The notes beneath the pieces were generated by a model that ran no database searches, was not told where the DNA came from, and saw only the letters and a list, made by a program, of their open reading frames with translations. A program made the position numbers and the translations under genes. DNA of 64,000 bases, taken from NCBI RefSeq assembly GCF_011068285.1, contig NZ_CP049616.1:2956501-3020500 (forward strand), in the 5' to 3' direction. This DNA is from Flagellimonas oceani. Lineage in GTDB: Bacteria > Bacteroidota > Bacteroidia > Flavobacteriales > Flavobacteriaceae. Of this stretch, positions 35,376 to 44,540 are shown one piece after another. The first letter of the stretch is position 1, and each line of letters opens with the position of its first letter.

Positions 35376-38228
35376 ATGAACACAGAGGTTTTTGCCGCCA
35401 GACACATTGGCATCACAGAAAGAGACTTGCCCCACATGCTCGAGACCATTGGGGTGGAAAGTATGGAACAGCTCATTTATGAGACCATTCCCGATGACAT
35501 CAAACTTAAAAAACCATTGGACCTGCCCGAAGGTATCAGCGAACATGAGTTCCTGAGCCACCTGAACGAACTGGCCAAGAAAAACAAGGTTTTTAAAACA
35601 TATATCGGATTGGGGTACCATGAATCCCTGACCCCATCGGTCATCAAAAGAAACATTTTGGAAAACCCGGGATGGTACACCGCTTACACGCCATATCAGG
35701 CAGAGATTGCCCAAGGTAGATTGGAAGCGCTGTTGAACTTCCAGACCATGATCGCCGACCTTACCGGAATGGAAATCGCCAATGCATCGCTTTTGGACGA
35801 AAGTACCGCAGCAGCAGAGGCAATGAACATGTTGTTCGAGCTTCGTAGCCGTCAGCAGAAAAAAAATGGTGCTGTAAAATTCTTTGTATCCGAAGAAATA
35901 TTGCCGCAGACATTAAGCTTATTGCAAACAAGAGCCATTCCTCTGGGGATAGAGCTCGTTGTTGATAACCATGAGACGTTTGATTTTTCAGATGAATTTT
36001 ATGGTGCCTTGTTGCAATATCCCGGAAAGCATGGGCAAGTAAACGACTATGCCTCCTTTGTGGAGAAAGCCAAGGAAAATGAAATAAAGGTAGCGGTTGC
36101 TGCCGATATTCTGAGTTTGGTCATGTTGACCCCGCCCGGCGAGTGGGGTGTGGATGCCGTTGTGGGCACCACGCAACGTTTCGGGATTCCATTGGGCTAT
36201 GGTGGACCGCACGCCGCGTTCTTCGCCACCAAAGAAGAGTACAAACGAAGCATTCCGGGACGTATTATCGGTATCACCAAAGATACGGACGGAAACCATG
36301 CACTGCGCATGGCCCTTCAAACAAGGGAGCAACACATAAAAAGGGACAAGGCGACCTCAAATATTTGTACCGCACAAGTACTATTGGCCGTAATGGCAGG
36401 TATGTATGCCGTTTATCATGGCCCCGAAGGTTTAAAATATATCGCCAACAAAGTCCATAGACAGGCCTGCAACATTGCAACGGCACTTGAAAAGCTCGGA
36501 CTAAAGCAATTGAACAATTCCTTTTTCGACACATTGAAGATTGAAGTGGGAGATGCAGCCAAATTAAAGGAGATGGCGGAATCGTCCAGCATTAACTTTA
36601 ATTATGTTGACGATAAAACCATTTCAATTTCCTTGAACGAAGCCACCTCCGATGAGGATGTCATCAAATTGACAAAATTATTCGCGCACTTTACAGGAAA
36701 CAAAGAAGATTTTTTCGTTGAAAAGGATAGCGAAGTAAGAATCCCGTCAAACCTACAAAGACAAGCTCCATTTATGGAGCACGAAGTTTTCAACTCCTAT
36801 CATTCAGAGACGGAGTTGATGCGTTATATCAAAAAATTGGAGCGCAAGGATTTGGCGTTGAACCAGTCCATGATCTCTTTGGGAAGCTGCACCATGAAAC
36901 TGAATGCCGCATCGGAAATGTTGCCATTGAGCTGGGGAGAATGGGGCAATATTCATCCTTTTGTACCCTTAAATCAGGCTGAAGGCTATCAAACGGTTCT
37001 AAAATCTTTGGAGGAACAACTCAATGTGATCACAGGGTTTTCGGCTACTTCACTTCAACCCAACTCAGGGGCGCAAGGAGAGTATGCGGGACTTATGGTC
37101 ATCCGAGCCTACCACGAATCCAGGGGCGAAGCACACCGAAACATTTGTTTGATTCCTGCTTCGGCTCACGGAACCAATCCAGCTTCGGCCGTGATGGCCG
37201 GAATGAAGGTCGTTGTGACCAAAACCGATGAAAAAGGAAATATCGATTTGAACGATTTGGAAGAAAAAGTGGAGCAACATGCAGAAAATTTGGCTGCATT
37301 GATGGTCACCTATCCTTCCACCCACGGAGTTTTTGAATCATCCATAAAACAGATTACCAAACTTATCCACGACAAGGGCGGTCAGGTATATATGGATGGC
37401 GCCAACATGAACGCCCAGGTTGGGTTGACCAATCCTGCGACCATTGGGGCCGATGTTTGCCATTTGAACCTGCACAAGACTTTTGCCATCCCCCATGGTG
37501 GCGGAGGACCTGGTGTTGGACCTATTTGTGTTGCCGAACAATTGAAACCATTTTTACCCACCAACCCCGTGATTCCCACAGGTGGCGATAATGCGATTAC
37601 CGCAATTTCATCTGCACCTTGGGGAAGTTCCTTGGTTTGTTTGATTTCGTACGGATACATTAAAATGTTGGGTTCGGAAGGACTCACAAATGCGACCAAA
37701 ACGGCTATTTTAAACGCAAATTACATTAAAGACCGTTTAAAAGGAAAGTTTGACGTGCTATATGCAGGTGAACGAGGACGCGCCGCCCACGAAATGATCA
37801 TAGACTGCAGACCGTTCAAAGCAAATGGCATTGAGGTGACCGATATCGCAAAGCGACTTATCGATTATGGCTTCCACGCGCCAACGGTATCGTTCCCAGT
37901 GGCCGGAACATTGATGATAGAACCGACCGAAAGCGAAAGCCGTGCCGAACTGGACCGCTTCTGCAATGCATTGTTGTCCATTAGAACAGAAATTGACGAG
38001 GCTTCCGCCGATGATACGGACAACGTCTTAAAAAATGCGCCGCACACTTTGGCAATGGTCACCAACGATTCCTGGGAACATTCATATAGCAGGGAAAAGG
38101 CAGCCTTTCCACTGCCCTATATCGCCGAAAACAAATTTTGGCCAAGTATTCGAAGGACGGATGAAGCGTTTGGGGATCGTAATTTAATGTGTACCTGTGC
38201 GCCTATTGAAGATTATATAGAAGCGTAA
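35376..38228 (+). CDS. gcvP: Glycine dehydrogenase (decarboxylating), P-protein of the glycine cleavage system
   Basis: The P-protein decarboxylates glycine with pyridoxal phosphate and passes the aminomethyl group to lipoyl-H-protein. This is the single-chain form (950 aa) with both halves: the N-terminal half starts [20 protein letters not shown], and the C-terminal half has the PLP-lysine motif [19 protein letters not shown] chose the ATG at 35376; the frame extends 90 bp upstream only from a GTG and through the promoter. It is monocistronic, with a strong terminator after it; gcvT and gcvH are not in the window. Confidence 0.97.
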   Translation: MNTEVFAARHIGITERDLPHMLETIGVESMEQLIYETIPDDIKLKKPLDLPEGISEHEFLSHLNELAKKNKVFKTYIGLGYHESLTPSVIKRNILENPGWYTAYTPYQAEIAQGRLEALLNFQTMIADLTGMEIANASLLDESTAAAEAMNMLFELRSRQQKKNGAVKFFVSEEILPQTLSLLQTRAIPLGIELVVDNHETFDFSDEFYGALLQYPGKHGQVNDYASFVEKAKENEIKVAVAADILSLVMLTPPGEWGVDAVVGTTQRFGIPLGYGGPHAAFFATKEEYKRSIPGRIIGITKDTDGNHALRMALQTREQHIKRDKATSNICTAQVLLAVMAGMYAVYHGPEGLKYIANKVHRQACNIATALEKLGLKQLNNSFFDTLKIEVGDAAKLKEMAESSSINFNYVDDKTISISLNEATSDEDVIKLTKLFAHFTGNKEDFFVEKDSEVRIPSNLQRQAPFMEHEVFNSYHSETELMRYIKKLERKDLALNQSMISLGSCTMKLNAASEMLPLSWGEWGNIHPFVPLNQAEGYQTVLKSLEEQLNVITGFSATSLQPNSGAQGEYAGLMVIRAYHESRGEAHRNICLIPASAHGTNPASAVMAGMKVVVTKTDEKGNIDLNDLEEKVEQHAENLAALMVTYPSTHGVFESSIKQITKLIHDKGGQVYMDGANMNAQVGLTNPATIGADVCHLNLHKTFAIPHGGGGPGVGPICVAEQLKPFLPTNPVIPTGGDNAITAISSAPWGSSLVCLISYGYIKMLGSEGLTNATKTAILNANYIKDRLKGKFDVLYAGERGRAAHEMIIDCRPFKANGIEVTDIAKRLIDYGFHAPTVSFPVAGTLMIEPTESESRAELDRFCNALLSIRTEIDEASADDTDNVLKNAPHTLAMVTNDSWEHSYSREKAAFPLPYIAENKFWPSIRRTDEAFGDRNLMCTCAPIEDYIEA

Positions 38229-38248
38229 AAAGCATCATAAACATTAGT

Positions 38249-38285
38249 AAAAAGCCTTGATTCTAGAAATAGACCAAGGCTTTTT
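38249..38285 (+). terminator. Rho-independent terminator after gcvP
   Basis: AAAAAGCCTTG (38249-38259) pairs with CAAGGCTTTTT (38275-38285), with a loop of 15 nt and a terminal T-run. Confidence 0.85.
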
Positions 38286-38329
38286 CGTATCCAATAATAT
38301 ATAAGTTACCTTTTGAACATTGTATATTT

Positions 38330-38347
38330 TATTATGCATGCATAATA
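38330..38347. promoter_or_regulatory. 18-bp perfect palindrome upstream of the FabH-like gene
   Basis: TATTATGCATGCATAATA at 38330-38347 is identical to its own reverse complement, with no central spacer. It lies 46 bp before the ATG of the FabH-like gene and 45 bp after the gcvP terminator. It is not followed by a T-run. Such symmetry is what a dimeric repressor or activator would bind; the regulator is unknown. Confidence 0.55.
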
Positions 38348-38393
38348 TTAATGATTCAATACCTTAAATTGTATTGTAAAACCTCCGCACAAC

Positions 38394-39452
38394 ATGAAAA
38401 TTGGCATAACAGGTACCGGAAGTCATATCCCTTCCATAATTACCAAGAACGAAGATTTTTTGCACAACAAGTTCATGGAAACCGATGGATCGGCCTTTGA
38501 ACAGCAGAACAATGTGATCATTGAAAAATTTGAGGCTATTACCGGCATTGCCAATAGAAGGTATGCCAAACCGGATCTTAAAACATCGGACATCGGTTTT
38601 CTGGCTGCCGAAGAGGCCATTGCAACTGCCGGAGTGGATAAGGAAGAACTGGATTATATAATCTTCGCGCATAATTTTGGCGACCTTACCCTCGGAAAAA
38701 TACAAGGGGACACGCTTCCAAGCTTAGCAACTAGGGTAAAGCACCTACTACGGATTCAAAACCCAAAATGTGTGGCCTACGACCTTATTTTTGGTTGCCC
38801 TGGCTGGATTGAAGGTATGATTCAGGCCACTGCGTTCATTAAAAGTGGTATGGCCAAAAAATGCTTGGTAATCGGCGGTGAGACGCTTTCCAGAGTAGTA
38901 GATTGCCATGATCGCGACAGCATGATTTTTTCCGATGGCGCAGGAGCAGCCATACTCGAAGCCAATACATCCAATGGGGAAATCTTGTCCCATGCATCGG
39001 TAACGTACGCCAATGAGGAAGCGTATTATCTCTATTTTGATAAATCCAACAGTCCCTCAGCCTCCAAGGACACACGGTACATTAAAATGCAAGGTCGTAA
39101 AATCTATGAGTTTGCCTGTATCCATGTGCCAAAGGCCATGGCTTCCTGCCTAGATGATAGTGGTGTTGATATTGATGATGTTAAAAAGATTTTCATCCAT
39201 CAGGCCAACGAAAAAATGGATGAGGCCATCATCAAAAGGTTTTACAAAATCTACGGAAAAAACGTTCCCGAAAACATTATGCCCATGAGTATCCAGGATT
39301 TGGGCAATAGTTCCGTAGCTACGGTACCTACACTTTATGATATGGTACTTAAAGGAAAACTGCCCGAACATGAAGTAAAAAAAGGAGACGTTGTAATTTT
39401 TGCGAGTGTCGGTGCCGGAATGAACGTGAATGCGATTGTTTATAGATGTTGA
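38394..39452 (+). CDS. 3-oxoacyl-ACP synthase III (FabH-like) family protein
   Basis: A 352-aa thiolase-fold condensing enzyme. The catalytic triad is visible: Cys135 in IFGCPGW, His in IFIHQAN (about 268) and Asn in LGNSSVATVPT (about 304). Classic FabH starts fatty-acid synthesis from acetyl-CoA and malonyl-ACP. This copy is longer than standard FabH (about 320 aa), has a variant start (MKIGITGTGSHIPSIITKN) and stands apart from other fatty-acid genes, so a specialised acyl substrate is possible. A perfect 18-bp palindrome lies upstream. Confidence 0.88.
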   Translation: MKIGITGTGSHIPSIITKNEDFLHNKFMETDGSAFEQQNNVIIEKFEAITGIANRRYAKPDLKTSDIGFLAAEEAIATAGVDKEELDYIIFAHNFGDLTLGKIQGDTLPSLATRVKHLLRIQNPKCVAYDLIFGCPGWIEGMIQATAFIKSGMAKKCLVIGGETLSRVVDCHDRDSMIFSDGAGAAILEANTSNGEILSHASVTYANEEAYYLYFDKSNSPSASKDTRYIKMQGRKIYEFACIHVPKAMASCLDDSGVDIDDVKKIFIHQANEKMDEAIIKRFYKIYGKNVPENIMPMSIQDLGNSSVATVPTLYDMVLKGKLPEHEVKKGDVVIFASVGAGMNVNAIVYRC

Positions 39453-39500
39453 TCTAGAACAGCTTGCTCAAGTATCAAGTTCAAATTCAATACGCCCACC

Positions 39501-39535
39501 ACTGACCACTGACTACTGAATACTGACTACTGAAT
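39501..39535 (+). repeat. Heptanucleotide tandem repeat, copy A (5 imperfect units)
   Basis: Five consecutive 7-bp units of the form ACTGAYY (ACTGACC, ACTGACT, ACTGAAT, ACTGACT, ACTGAAT), directly upstream of the cassette that precedes the methyltransferase gene. The unit is the same as in the perfect array at 40193-40241. Confidence 0.9.
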
Positions 39536-39539
39536 ACTT

Positions 39540-39590
39540 AAACCTAAAACTAATTTGGGATTTGTGATTTGTTTTTTGGAATTTTAGCCC
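39540..39590 (+). promoter_or_regulatory. Upstream cassette A (promoter-like), duplicated at 40245
   Basis: Starts with a 22-bp block (39540-39561) that is 21/22 identical to 40245-40266. It contains TTTG (39554-39557), then 21 bp, then GAATTTTA (39579-39586) and GCCC directly before the ATG at 39591. The last part, TTTTTGGAATTTTAGCC, is identical in both copies. TTTG-N21-GAATTTTA fits a weak Bacteroidota promoter; the message would have almost no leader. Confidence 0.6.
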
Positions 39591-40115
39591 ATGTATGAAA
39601 ACAACTTTCCGAACAAGCGATACAAGCATACGCTAGTGTTCTTGCAAAAACATATTGACCCTTCGGAATCCATCTTGGACCTTGGGGTCGAAAATCCATT
39701 TTCAGAAATAATGAAGTCCAATGGGTATTCGGTTACAAATACGACCGGAGAAGATCTTGACGTGGATTTTGAACATGTGGCGCAATCGGATGCCGATGTG
39801 GTAACCGCCTTTGAGATTTTTGAACACTTGGTGGCCCCCCTGAATGTTTTAAAAGAGGTAAAAGCAAAAAAATTGGTGGCCAGCATACCTATGCGACTAT
39901 GGTTTTCACCAGCTTACCGCAGCAAGACGGACCCTTGGGACCGCCACTATCACGAGTTCGAGGATTGGCAATTTGATTGGCTCTTGGAAAAAGCCGGTTG
40001 GACCATCAAGGATTCGGCCAAATGGACCAACCCCACCAAAAAAATCGGAATACGTCCCATATTGCGGTATTTTACCAATAGGTATTATATTGTTTATGCT
40101 GAAAGAGAAATATAG
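39591..40115 (+). CDS. Probable SAM-dependent methyltransferase
   Basis: A 174-aa class I methyltransferase-like protein. Motif I reads SILDLGVENPFSEIMK (SAM-binding loop, less glycine-rich than usual). ADVVTAFEIFEHLVAP matches the post-II motif of small-molecule methyltransferases, and LVASIPMRLW follows. The C-terminal part (SKTDPWDRHYHEFEDWQFDWLLEKAGW) resembles the ending of type-11/12 methyltransferases. It is placed before a glycosyltransferase with a nearly identical upstream cassette, which suggests a role in modifying a surface glycan or lipid. Substrate unknown. Confidence 0.78.
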   Translation: MYENNFPNKRYKHTLVFLQKHIDPSESILDLGVENPFSEIMKSNGYSVTNTTGEDLDVDFEHVAQSDADVVTAFEIFEHLVAPLNVLKEVKAKKLVASIPMRLWFSPAYRSKTDPWDRHYHEFEDWQFDWLLEKAGWTIKDSAKWTNPTKKIGIRPILRYFTNRYYIVYAEREI

Positions 40116-40192
40116 TTTCTGCTTCTGAGCGTGTTAAGGAGTCCTTTCTGGTTTGACCGAGTTCCGGATTTTAGCATCACAAGGGTTACCCC

Positions 40193-40241
40193 ACTGACTA
40201 CTGACTACTGACTACTGACTACTGACTACTGACTACTGACT
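40193..40241 (+). repeat. Heptanucleotide tandem repeat, copy B (7 perfect ACTGACT units)
   Basis: Seven exact head-to-tail copies of ACTGACT run from 40193 to 40241, then ACTAAAC. They end 4 bp before cassette B and 54 bp before the glycosyltransferase ATG. Perfect short units are prone to slipped-strand copy changes. Confidence 0.95.
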
Positions 40242-40244
40242 ACT

Positions 40245-40295
40245 AAACTTAAAACTAATTTGGGATAAGTCCCGGGATTTTTGGAATTTTAGCCA
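40245..40295 (+). promoter_or_regulatory. Upstream cassette B (promoter-like), duplicated from 39540
   Basis: A 22-bp block matching cassette A is followed by TTTG (40259-40262), 21 bp, GAATTTTA (40284-40291), GCCA and the ATG. The 21-bp spacers of the two cassettes differ in sequence (this one carries CCCGGG) but are the same length, as expected if spacing between two recognition boxes matters. Confidence 0.6.
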
Positions 40296-41147
40296 ATGCG
40301 TATCAGTATTGTTATTCCAGCACATAATGAAGCTTCTTTTTTAAAGGATTGCTTGGATTCCTTTGTGGCCCAGACTTATTTGCCCAATGAAGTGATTGTA
40401 GTGGACGACAACTCTTCTGATGATACTTTTACCATTGCAAAAGACTACGCACAAAAATACGACTGGATAAAAGTCGTTCAGCGCAACTCAACCGATGAGC
40501 ATATACCTGGCAAAAAGGTGGTGGACACCTTCAATTTTGGCTTGGCACACGCTTCGGAATATGATCTCGTCGGCAAATTTGATGCGGACATCGTACTGCC
40601 CAATAATTATTTTGAACTTATCGTCAACCAATTTCAGGCCAATTGGAAATTGGGCATGTGCTCGGGACTTCTCTACATAAAAAAGGAGGATGAATGGATC
40701 TATGAAAATATTGCGGATAAAGATCATATCCGGGGACCCATTAAACTCTATCACAAAGCCTGCTTTGAAAAAATCGACGGTCTACGTCCGGGAGTGGGTT
40801 GGGATACTGTGGACACGCTTCTGGCCAAATACCACGGTTTTGAAACCATTACACTCCCAGAAATTCATGTAAAACACCTCCGCCCGACAGGACATGGATA
40901 CAGTTCCAAAAATTATCAGACCAAAGGCGAAGCATTTTACAAAATGCGTTACGGAATCGTCCTTACTAAAATAGCTGCCCTTAAAATGGCTTTGCAGGCC
41001 AAAAGCCCAATATTGTACTTCCAAGCTATTTTGGGTTACCTCAAGGCTTTCTTCCAACAACAACCCAGATACGTTTCCAAAAAAGAAGGAAAGTTTATAA
41101 GGAGCTACCGTTGGAAGGGAATTTGGTCCAAACTTAATTCTATTTAA
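40296..41147 (+). CDS. Glycosyltransferase family 2 protein
   Basis: A 283-aa GT-A fold enzyme. The N-terminus RISIVIPAHNEASFLKDCLDS and VIVVDDNSSDDT are the nucleotide-sugar-binding motifs, KFDADIVLPNNYF is the DxD region, and the C-terminal half is helical and basic without a clear membrane anchor. It transfers a sugar to a lipid or glycan precursor, target unknown. Upstream lie seven ACTGACT repeats and a promoter-like cassette shared with the methyltransferase gene. Its end overlaps that of the convergent phosphatase gene by 8 bp. Confidence 0.9.
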   Translation: MRISIVIPAHNEASFLKDCLDSFVAQTYLPNEVIVVDDNSSDDTFTIAKDYAQKYDWIKVVQRNSTDEHIPGKKVVDTFNFGLAHASEYDLVGKFDADIVLPNNYFELIVNQFQANWKLGMCSGLLYIKKEDEWIYENIADKDHIRGPIKLYHKACFEKIDGLRPGVGWDTVDTLLAKYHGFETITLPEIHVKHLRPTGHGYSSKNYQTKGEAFYKMRYGIVLTKIAALKMALQAKSPILYFQAILGYLKAFFQQQPRYVSKKEGKFIRSYRWKGIWSKLNSI

Positions 41148-42819
41148 ACTCCAAAACCTCCCCAATAGGCCGGCCCGTAGTTCCACTTGGGAACGCAATG
41201 CCCAATAAAGCGGCTATGGTAGGTGCGATATCGGGAATCTCCGTGCGGTTTACCGTACTTCCCTGTTTGATGCCCTTTCCATACAGCAACAACGGCACAT
41301 GGGTATCGTATATTTGGGCAGAACCATGCGTGGAACCCGTTCTACTGTACGAAATATAGCCCACATTTGGGACCAGAAGAACATCGCCGGAGCGTTTTTG
41401 GTTGTAACCGTTCTGTAAAATATAAGGTATTCCCTTGGTGTATTCGTTCTCCCACATTTGATGGGCCGTATAGACCTGGCCAATACCATCGTAGGTCAAT
41501 AATTCCCGTGCGATTTCCTCTTGGGCATCATCAAGGTCGATATCCAAATTGGCCAATATTTTATGGTCCAAAAACAATTGATAATTGGAAAGATCCTTAA
41601 CCACATCCGTTGTTCCATATTTATATTGAAGAAACTCCCCAAACTTTGTTTTCATACCGTTCATGTCCAGATATCCTGCAGGAATCTTGGAATCCATCAA
41701 ATAGGATGGAACATCAATAGCTGCATGGTCAGCGGTAAGGAACACGGTATACTCACCTTTGCCCACCTTCTCGTCCAACGTAGAAAAAATACGGGCCAGA
41801 TCTTGGTCCAATCGTATATAGGTATCCTCTATCTCCTTGGAATTCACCCCATAAAAATGTCCTACATAATCCGTACTAGAAAAACTGATGGCCAAGAAAT
41901 CGGTTATGGTATCGGCTCCCAAATCTTCACCTTCCAAAGCGGCCAAAGCAAAATCAGCTGTAAGACTATTTCCATAAGGACTCCTTCTTATGAGGTCGAA
42001 CTGTCCGTTTTGATCCCAAATGGCAGGAAGATCATGGGGAAAGGCATTGGTGGTCTCCCCTTTTTGCAATCCTTCATAATTATTGGTATCCAAACCGCTT
42101 TCCACATAGGTTTCGATGGGTTTTAAGGTATTCCAAGGCTTCTTATAGGTCTCCGCCTTATCCGAAGCATTAAAATTGGCCACCCACTGCGGCAGCTCGT
42201 CCATGTAGTAAGAGCTTGTTATCCAATTGCCGTCCTGTCCGCCCTCGAACCAGTATGCTGCATTTGCGGTATGGCCCGCTGGAAGTATGGCTCCCCTGTC
42301 TTTTAGGGCGACACCTATTACTTTTCCCCTTTTTTGGGTATGCAGGCGCAACTCATCGGTAACGGTGGTTACCAGCATTCGGTGCGGAGACATTTGTCCA
42401 GCATCGGAGGTAGTGCCCACCGAACTATAGCTGTCATCCCCTGCGCAATACACTTCTTCCCCGGATTCCTTATCGAACCAATCGTTCCCGATAATCCCGT
42501 GCATGGATGGTGTGGTTCCTGTGTAAACCGAGGTATGCCCGGGCCCTGTACTTGTTGGGGCGTAATTAAAATGATTGTTCTTGCAATTAAACCCTTCGTT
42601 TACCAATCGCTTAAAGCCTCCTTCGCCATACTGATTCCAAAAACGCGTCAGATAATCGTAACGCATCTGATCTACCACTATGCCCACGACCAGTTTCGGG
42701 GTTTGTGCAATAGGTGCTGGCGGTTGTACTTGCTCATCGTTCTTTTTTCTTCGCTGACCGTAGGAAAAGCTGATCATGCACAATGCTAAAAGGGAAACTA
42801 TAAGGTTGGTTGTTCTCAT
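41140..42819 (-). CDS. PafA-type alkaline phosphatase, secreted
   Basis: PafA enzymes are periplasmic zinc phosphomonoesterases that release phosphate from many organic esters and are not repressed by phosphate. The 559-aa protein has a signal peptide (to about SYGQ, residue 21). The metal site begins VVGIVVDQMRYDYLTR and the nucleophile region is NYAPTSTGPGHTSVYTGTTP (Thr near 90). The other metal ligands lie in SFSSTDYVGHFYG and LTADHAAIDVPS; THGSAQIYDTHVPLLLYGKG closes the site. It is common in marine flavobacteria. Confidence 0.93.
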   Translation of the reverse strand: MRTTNLIVSLLALCMISFSYGQRRKKNDEQVQPPAPIAQTPKLVVGIVVDQMRYDYLTRFWNQYGEGGFKRLVNEGFNCKNNHFNYAPTSTGPGHTSVYTGTTPSMHGIIGNDWFDKESGEEVYCAGDDSYSSVGTTSDAGQMSPHRMLVTTVTDELRLHTQKRGKVIGVALKDRGAILPAGHTANAAYWFEGGQDGNWITSSYYMDELPQWVANFNASDKAETYKKPWNTLKPIETYVESGLDTNNYEGLQKGETTNAFPHDLPAIWDQNGQFDLIRRSPYGNSLTADFALAALEGEDLGADTITDFLAISFSSTDYVGHFYGVNSKEIEDTYIRLDQDLARIFSTLDEKVGKGEYTVFLTADHAAIDVPSYLMDSKIPAGYLDMNGMKTKFGEFLQYKYGTTDVVKDLSNYQLFLDHKILANLDIDLDDAQEEIARELLTYDGIGQVYTAHQMWENEYTKGIPYILQNGYNQKRSGDVLLVPNVGYISYSRTGSTHGSAQIYDTHVPLLLYGKGIKQGSTVNRTEIPDIAPTIAALLGIAFPSGTTGRPIGEVLEFK

Positions 42820-42843
42820 GTTATGGGTTTAATCAAATTAGGG

Positions 42844-42851
42844 CAAAACTA
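42844..42851 (-). promoter_or_regulatory. -7 element of the pafA-like gene
   Basis: On the minus strand TAGTTTTG (42851-42844) is a perfect TAnnTTTG box about 25 bp before the ATG at 42819. No clear TTTG was found at the -33 position. Confidence 0.45.
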
Positions 42852-42935
42852 TTCATTTATCCTGTTTTAAAATTTAAATGAAGGTTAAAAGCTGCACAAT
42901 ATTCTTATTTTTATCATCTCAAGTCCAAAAAACGC

Positions 42936-43673
42936 ATGAAATACCTAGAAGCGATTGGAAAATACTTCATCATGGTTTGGGAAGTATTTAAAAAGCCTAC
43001 GAAGTGGCGCATAATGAAAACCTTGATCCTCAAGGAAGTTGATGAACTGGTCTTTGGGGCCATGGGCATCATTATTTTCATCTCCTTTTTTATTGGAGGG
43101 GTCGTCACCATACAGACCGCACTTAACCTAACCAACCCTCTTTTGCCCAAAAGCCTTATCGGGTTTGCAGCAAGGCAATCCGTGATACTGGAATTTGCCC
43201 CGACCTTCACCTCCATAATAATGGCAGGAAAAGTGGGTTCCTATATTACTTCGAGCATTGGCACCATGCGTGTTACGGAACAAATTGATGCTTTGGAAGT
43301 GATGGGCATCAACTCCTTGAATTATCTTGTATTCCCAAAAATTATAGCGATTATGTTATACCCCTTCGCGGTCGCGATTTCGATGTTCGTCGGTATTTTA
43401 GGAGGATGGGTCGCCGCCGTATTCGGTGGTTTTGCCCCAAGCGGTGATTTTATACAAGGCCTTCAAATGGATTTTAATTCGTACCACGTCACCTATGCGC
43501 TGATAAAATCGGTAGTCTTTGCTTTTGTGATCGCCACGGTGCCCTCATATCATGGTTTTTACATGACGGGCGGGGCTTTGGAAGTGGGAAAGGCCAGTAC
43601 CACATCGTTTGTTTGGACCAGTGTTGTTATTATCATCGTGAATTATATTTTAACACAATTATTGTTGGGCTAA
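42936..43673 (+). CDS. MlaE-family ABC transporter permease
   Basis: This 245-aa inner-membrane permease belongs to the MlaE family, which moves phospholipids or other lipids between the membranes of the envelope. It has five to six helices and the family's conserved EFAPTFTSIIMAGKVGSYITSSIGTMRVTEQIDALEVMG-type loop (quoted ends: EFAPTFTSI, EQIDALEVMG). Its stop overlaps the ATG of the ATPase gene by one base (TAATG), so the pair is coupled. The MCE-domain partner (MlaD-like) is not in the window. Confidence 0.93.
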   Translation: MKYLEAIGKYFIMVWEVFKKPTKWRIMKTLILKEVDELVFGAMGIIIFISFFIGGVVTIQTALNLTNPLLPKSLIGFAARQSVILEFAPTFTSIIMAGKVGSYITSSIGTMRVTEQIDALEVMGINSLNYLVFPKIIAIMLYPFAVAISMFVGILGGWVAAVFGGFAPSGDFIQGLQMDFNSYHVTYALIKSVVFAFVIATVPSYHGFYMTGGALEVGKASTTSFVWTSVVIIIVNYILTQLLLG

Positions 43674-44440
43674 TGATAGAGGTAGAAAACATACACAAAT
43701 CGTTTGGGGACAATCACGTACTCAAGGGAATATCGACAACTTTTGAGAAAGGAAAGACCAACCTGATCATTGGCCAAAGTGGTTCTGGAAAAACGGTTTT
43801 TTTAAAATGTCTGTTGGGCCTTTTTGAGCCCGATGATGGAAACATTTGCTACAATGGCCAAATCTATTCCGAGCTTTCTATAAAAGAAAAAAGAAACCTA
43901 AGACAGGAAATGGGAATGGTATTCCAGGGGAGTGCCCTTTTTGATTCCATGACGGTAGAGGGCAATGTGATGTTTCCTTTGGACATGTTCACCAAACAGT
44001 CCCAATCAGAAAAACAAGATCGTGTGGATTTTGTTTTGAAGCGGGTCAACTTGGTCGATGCACATACAAGGTTTCCTGCTGAGATTTCCGGGGGGATGCA
44101 AAAGCGTGTTGCCATTGCGAGAGCCATTGTAATGAACCCAAAATACTTGTTCTGTGATGAACCCAACTCTGGGCTCGACCCAAAAACGGCCATCCTGATC
44201 GACAACCTAATCCATGAAATCACCCAGGAATACGACATCACCACTATCATAAATACCCACGACATGAACTCGGTAATGGAAATTGGGGAAAAAATCCTTT
44301 TCCTAAAAAATGGGCACAAGGAATGGGAAGGTACCAACAAGGAAATCTTTAAGACAGACAATCAAGCGGTGACCGATTTTGTGTACTCCTCCGAGTTGTT
44401 CAAAAAAGTTCGACAAATGTATATCGAAGAAAGAAATTGA
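43673..44440 (+). CDS. ABC transporter ATP-binding protein (MlaF-like)
   Basis: The 255-aa ATPase partner of the permease just upstream. Walker A is IIGQSGSGKTVFLKCLLG, the signature is EISGGMQKRVAIARAI and Walker B is YLFCDEPNSGLDPKTA, with the H-loop at INTHDM. The variant signature SGGMQKR is typical of the Mla/lipid subgroup. Translation starts at the ATG at 43673 inside the permease stop codon. Confidence 0.94.
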   Translation: MIEVENIHKSFGDNHVLKGISTTFEKGKTNLIIGQSGSGKTVFLKCLLGLFEPDDGNICYNGQIYSELSIKEKRNLRQEMGMVFQGSALFDSMTVEGNVMFPLDMFTKQSQSEKQDRVDFVLKRVNLVDAHTRFPAEISGGMQKRVAIARAIVMNPKYLFCDEPNSGLDPKTAILIDNLIHEITQEYDITTIINTHDMNSVMEIGEKILFLKNGHKEWEGTNKEIFKTDNQAVTDFVYSSELFKKVRQMYIEERN

Positions 44441-44502
44441 GTTGTAGCGTAGCCTGTTCATAAATAAATATTAACCCAACCTTAATTTGAACCTTCGGTT
44501 TA

Positions 44503-44532
44503 TTTAACGAAAAATCCTCAATTTTCGTTAAA
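44503..44532 (+). promoter_or_regulatory. Inverted repeat just upstream of the metallophosphoesterase gene
   Basis: TTTAACGAAAA (44503-44513) and TTTTCGTTAAA (44522-44532) form a perfect 11-bp inverted repeat with an 8-bp centre, ending 8 bp before the ATG at 44541. It has no T-tract. It may be an operator for a dimeric regulator or an mRNA hairpin controlling ribosome access; I cannot tell which. Confidence 0.6.
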
Positions 44533-44540
44533 AATCAACC

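Noticed and set aside
40193..40241. Possible CRISPR array
   Set aside because: The units are 7 bp with no spacers and there are no cas genes; it is a simple tandem repeat.
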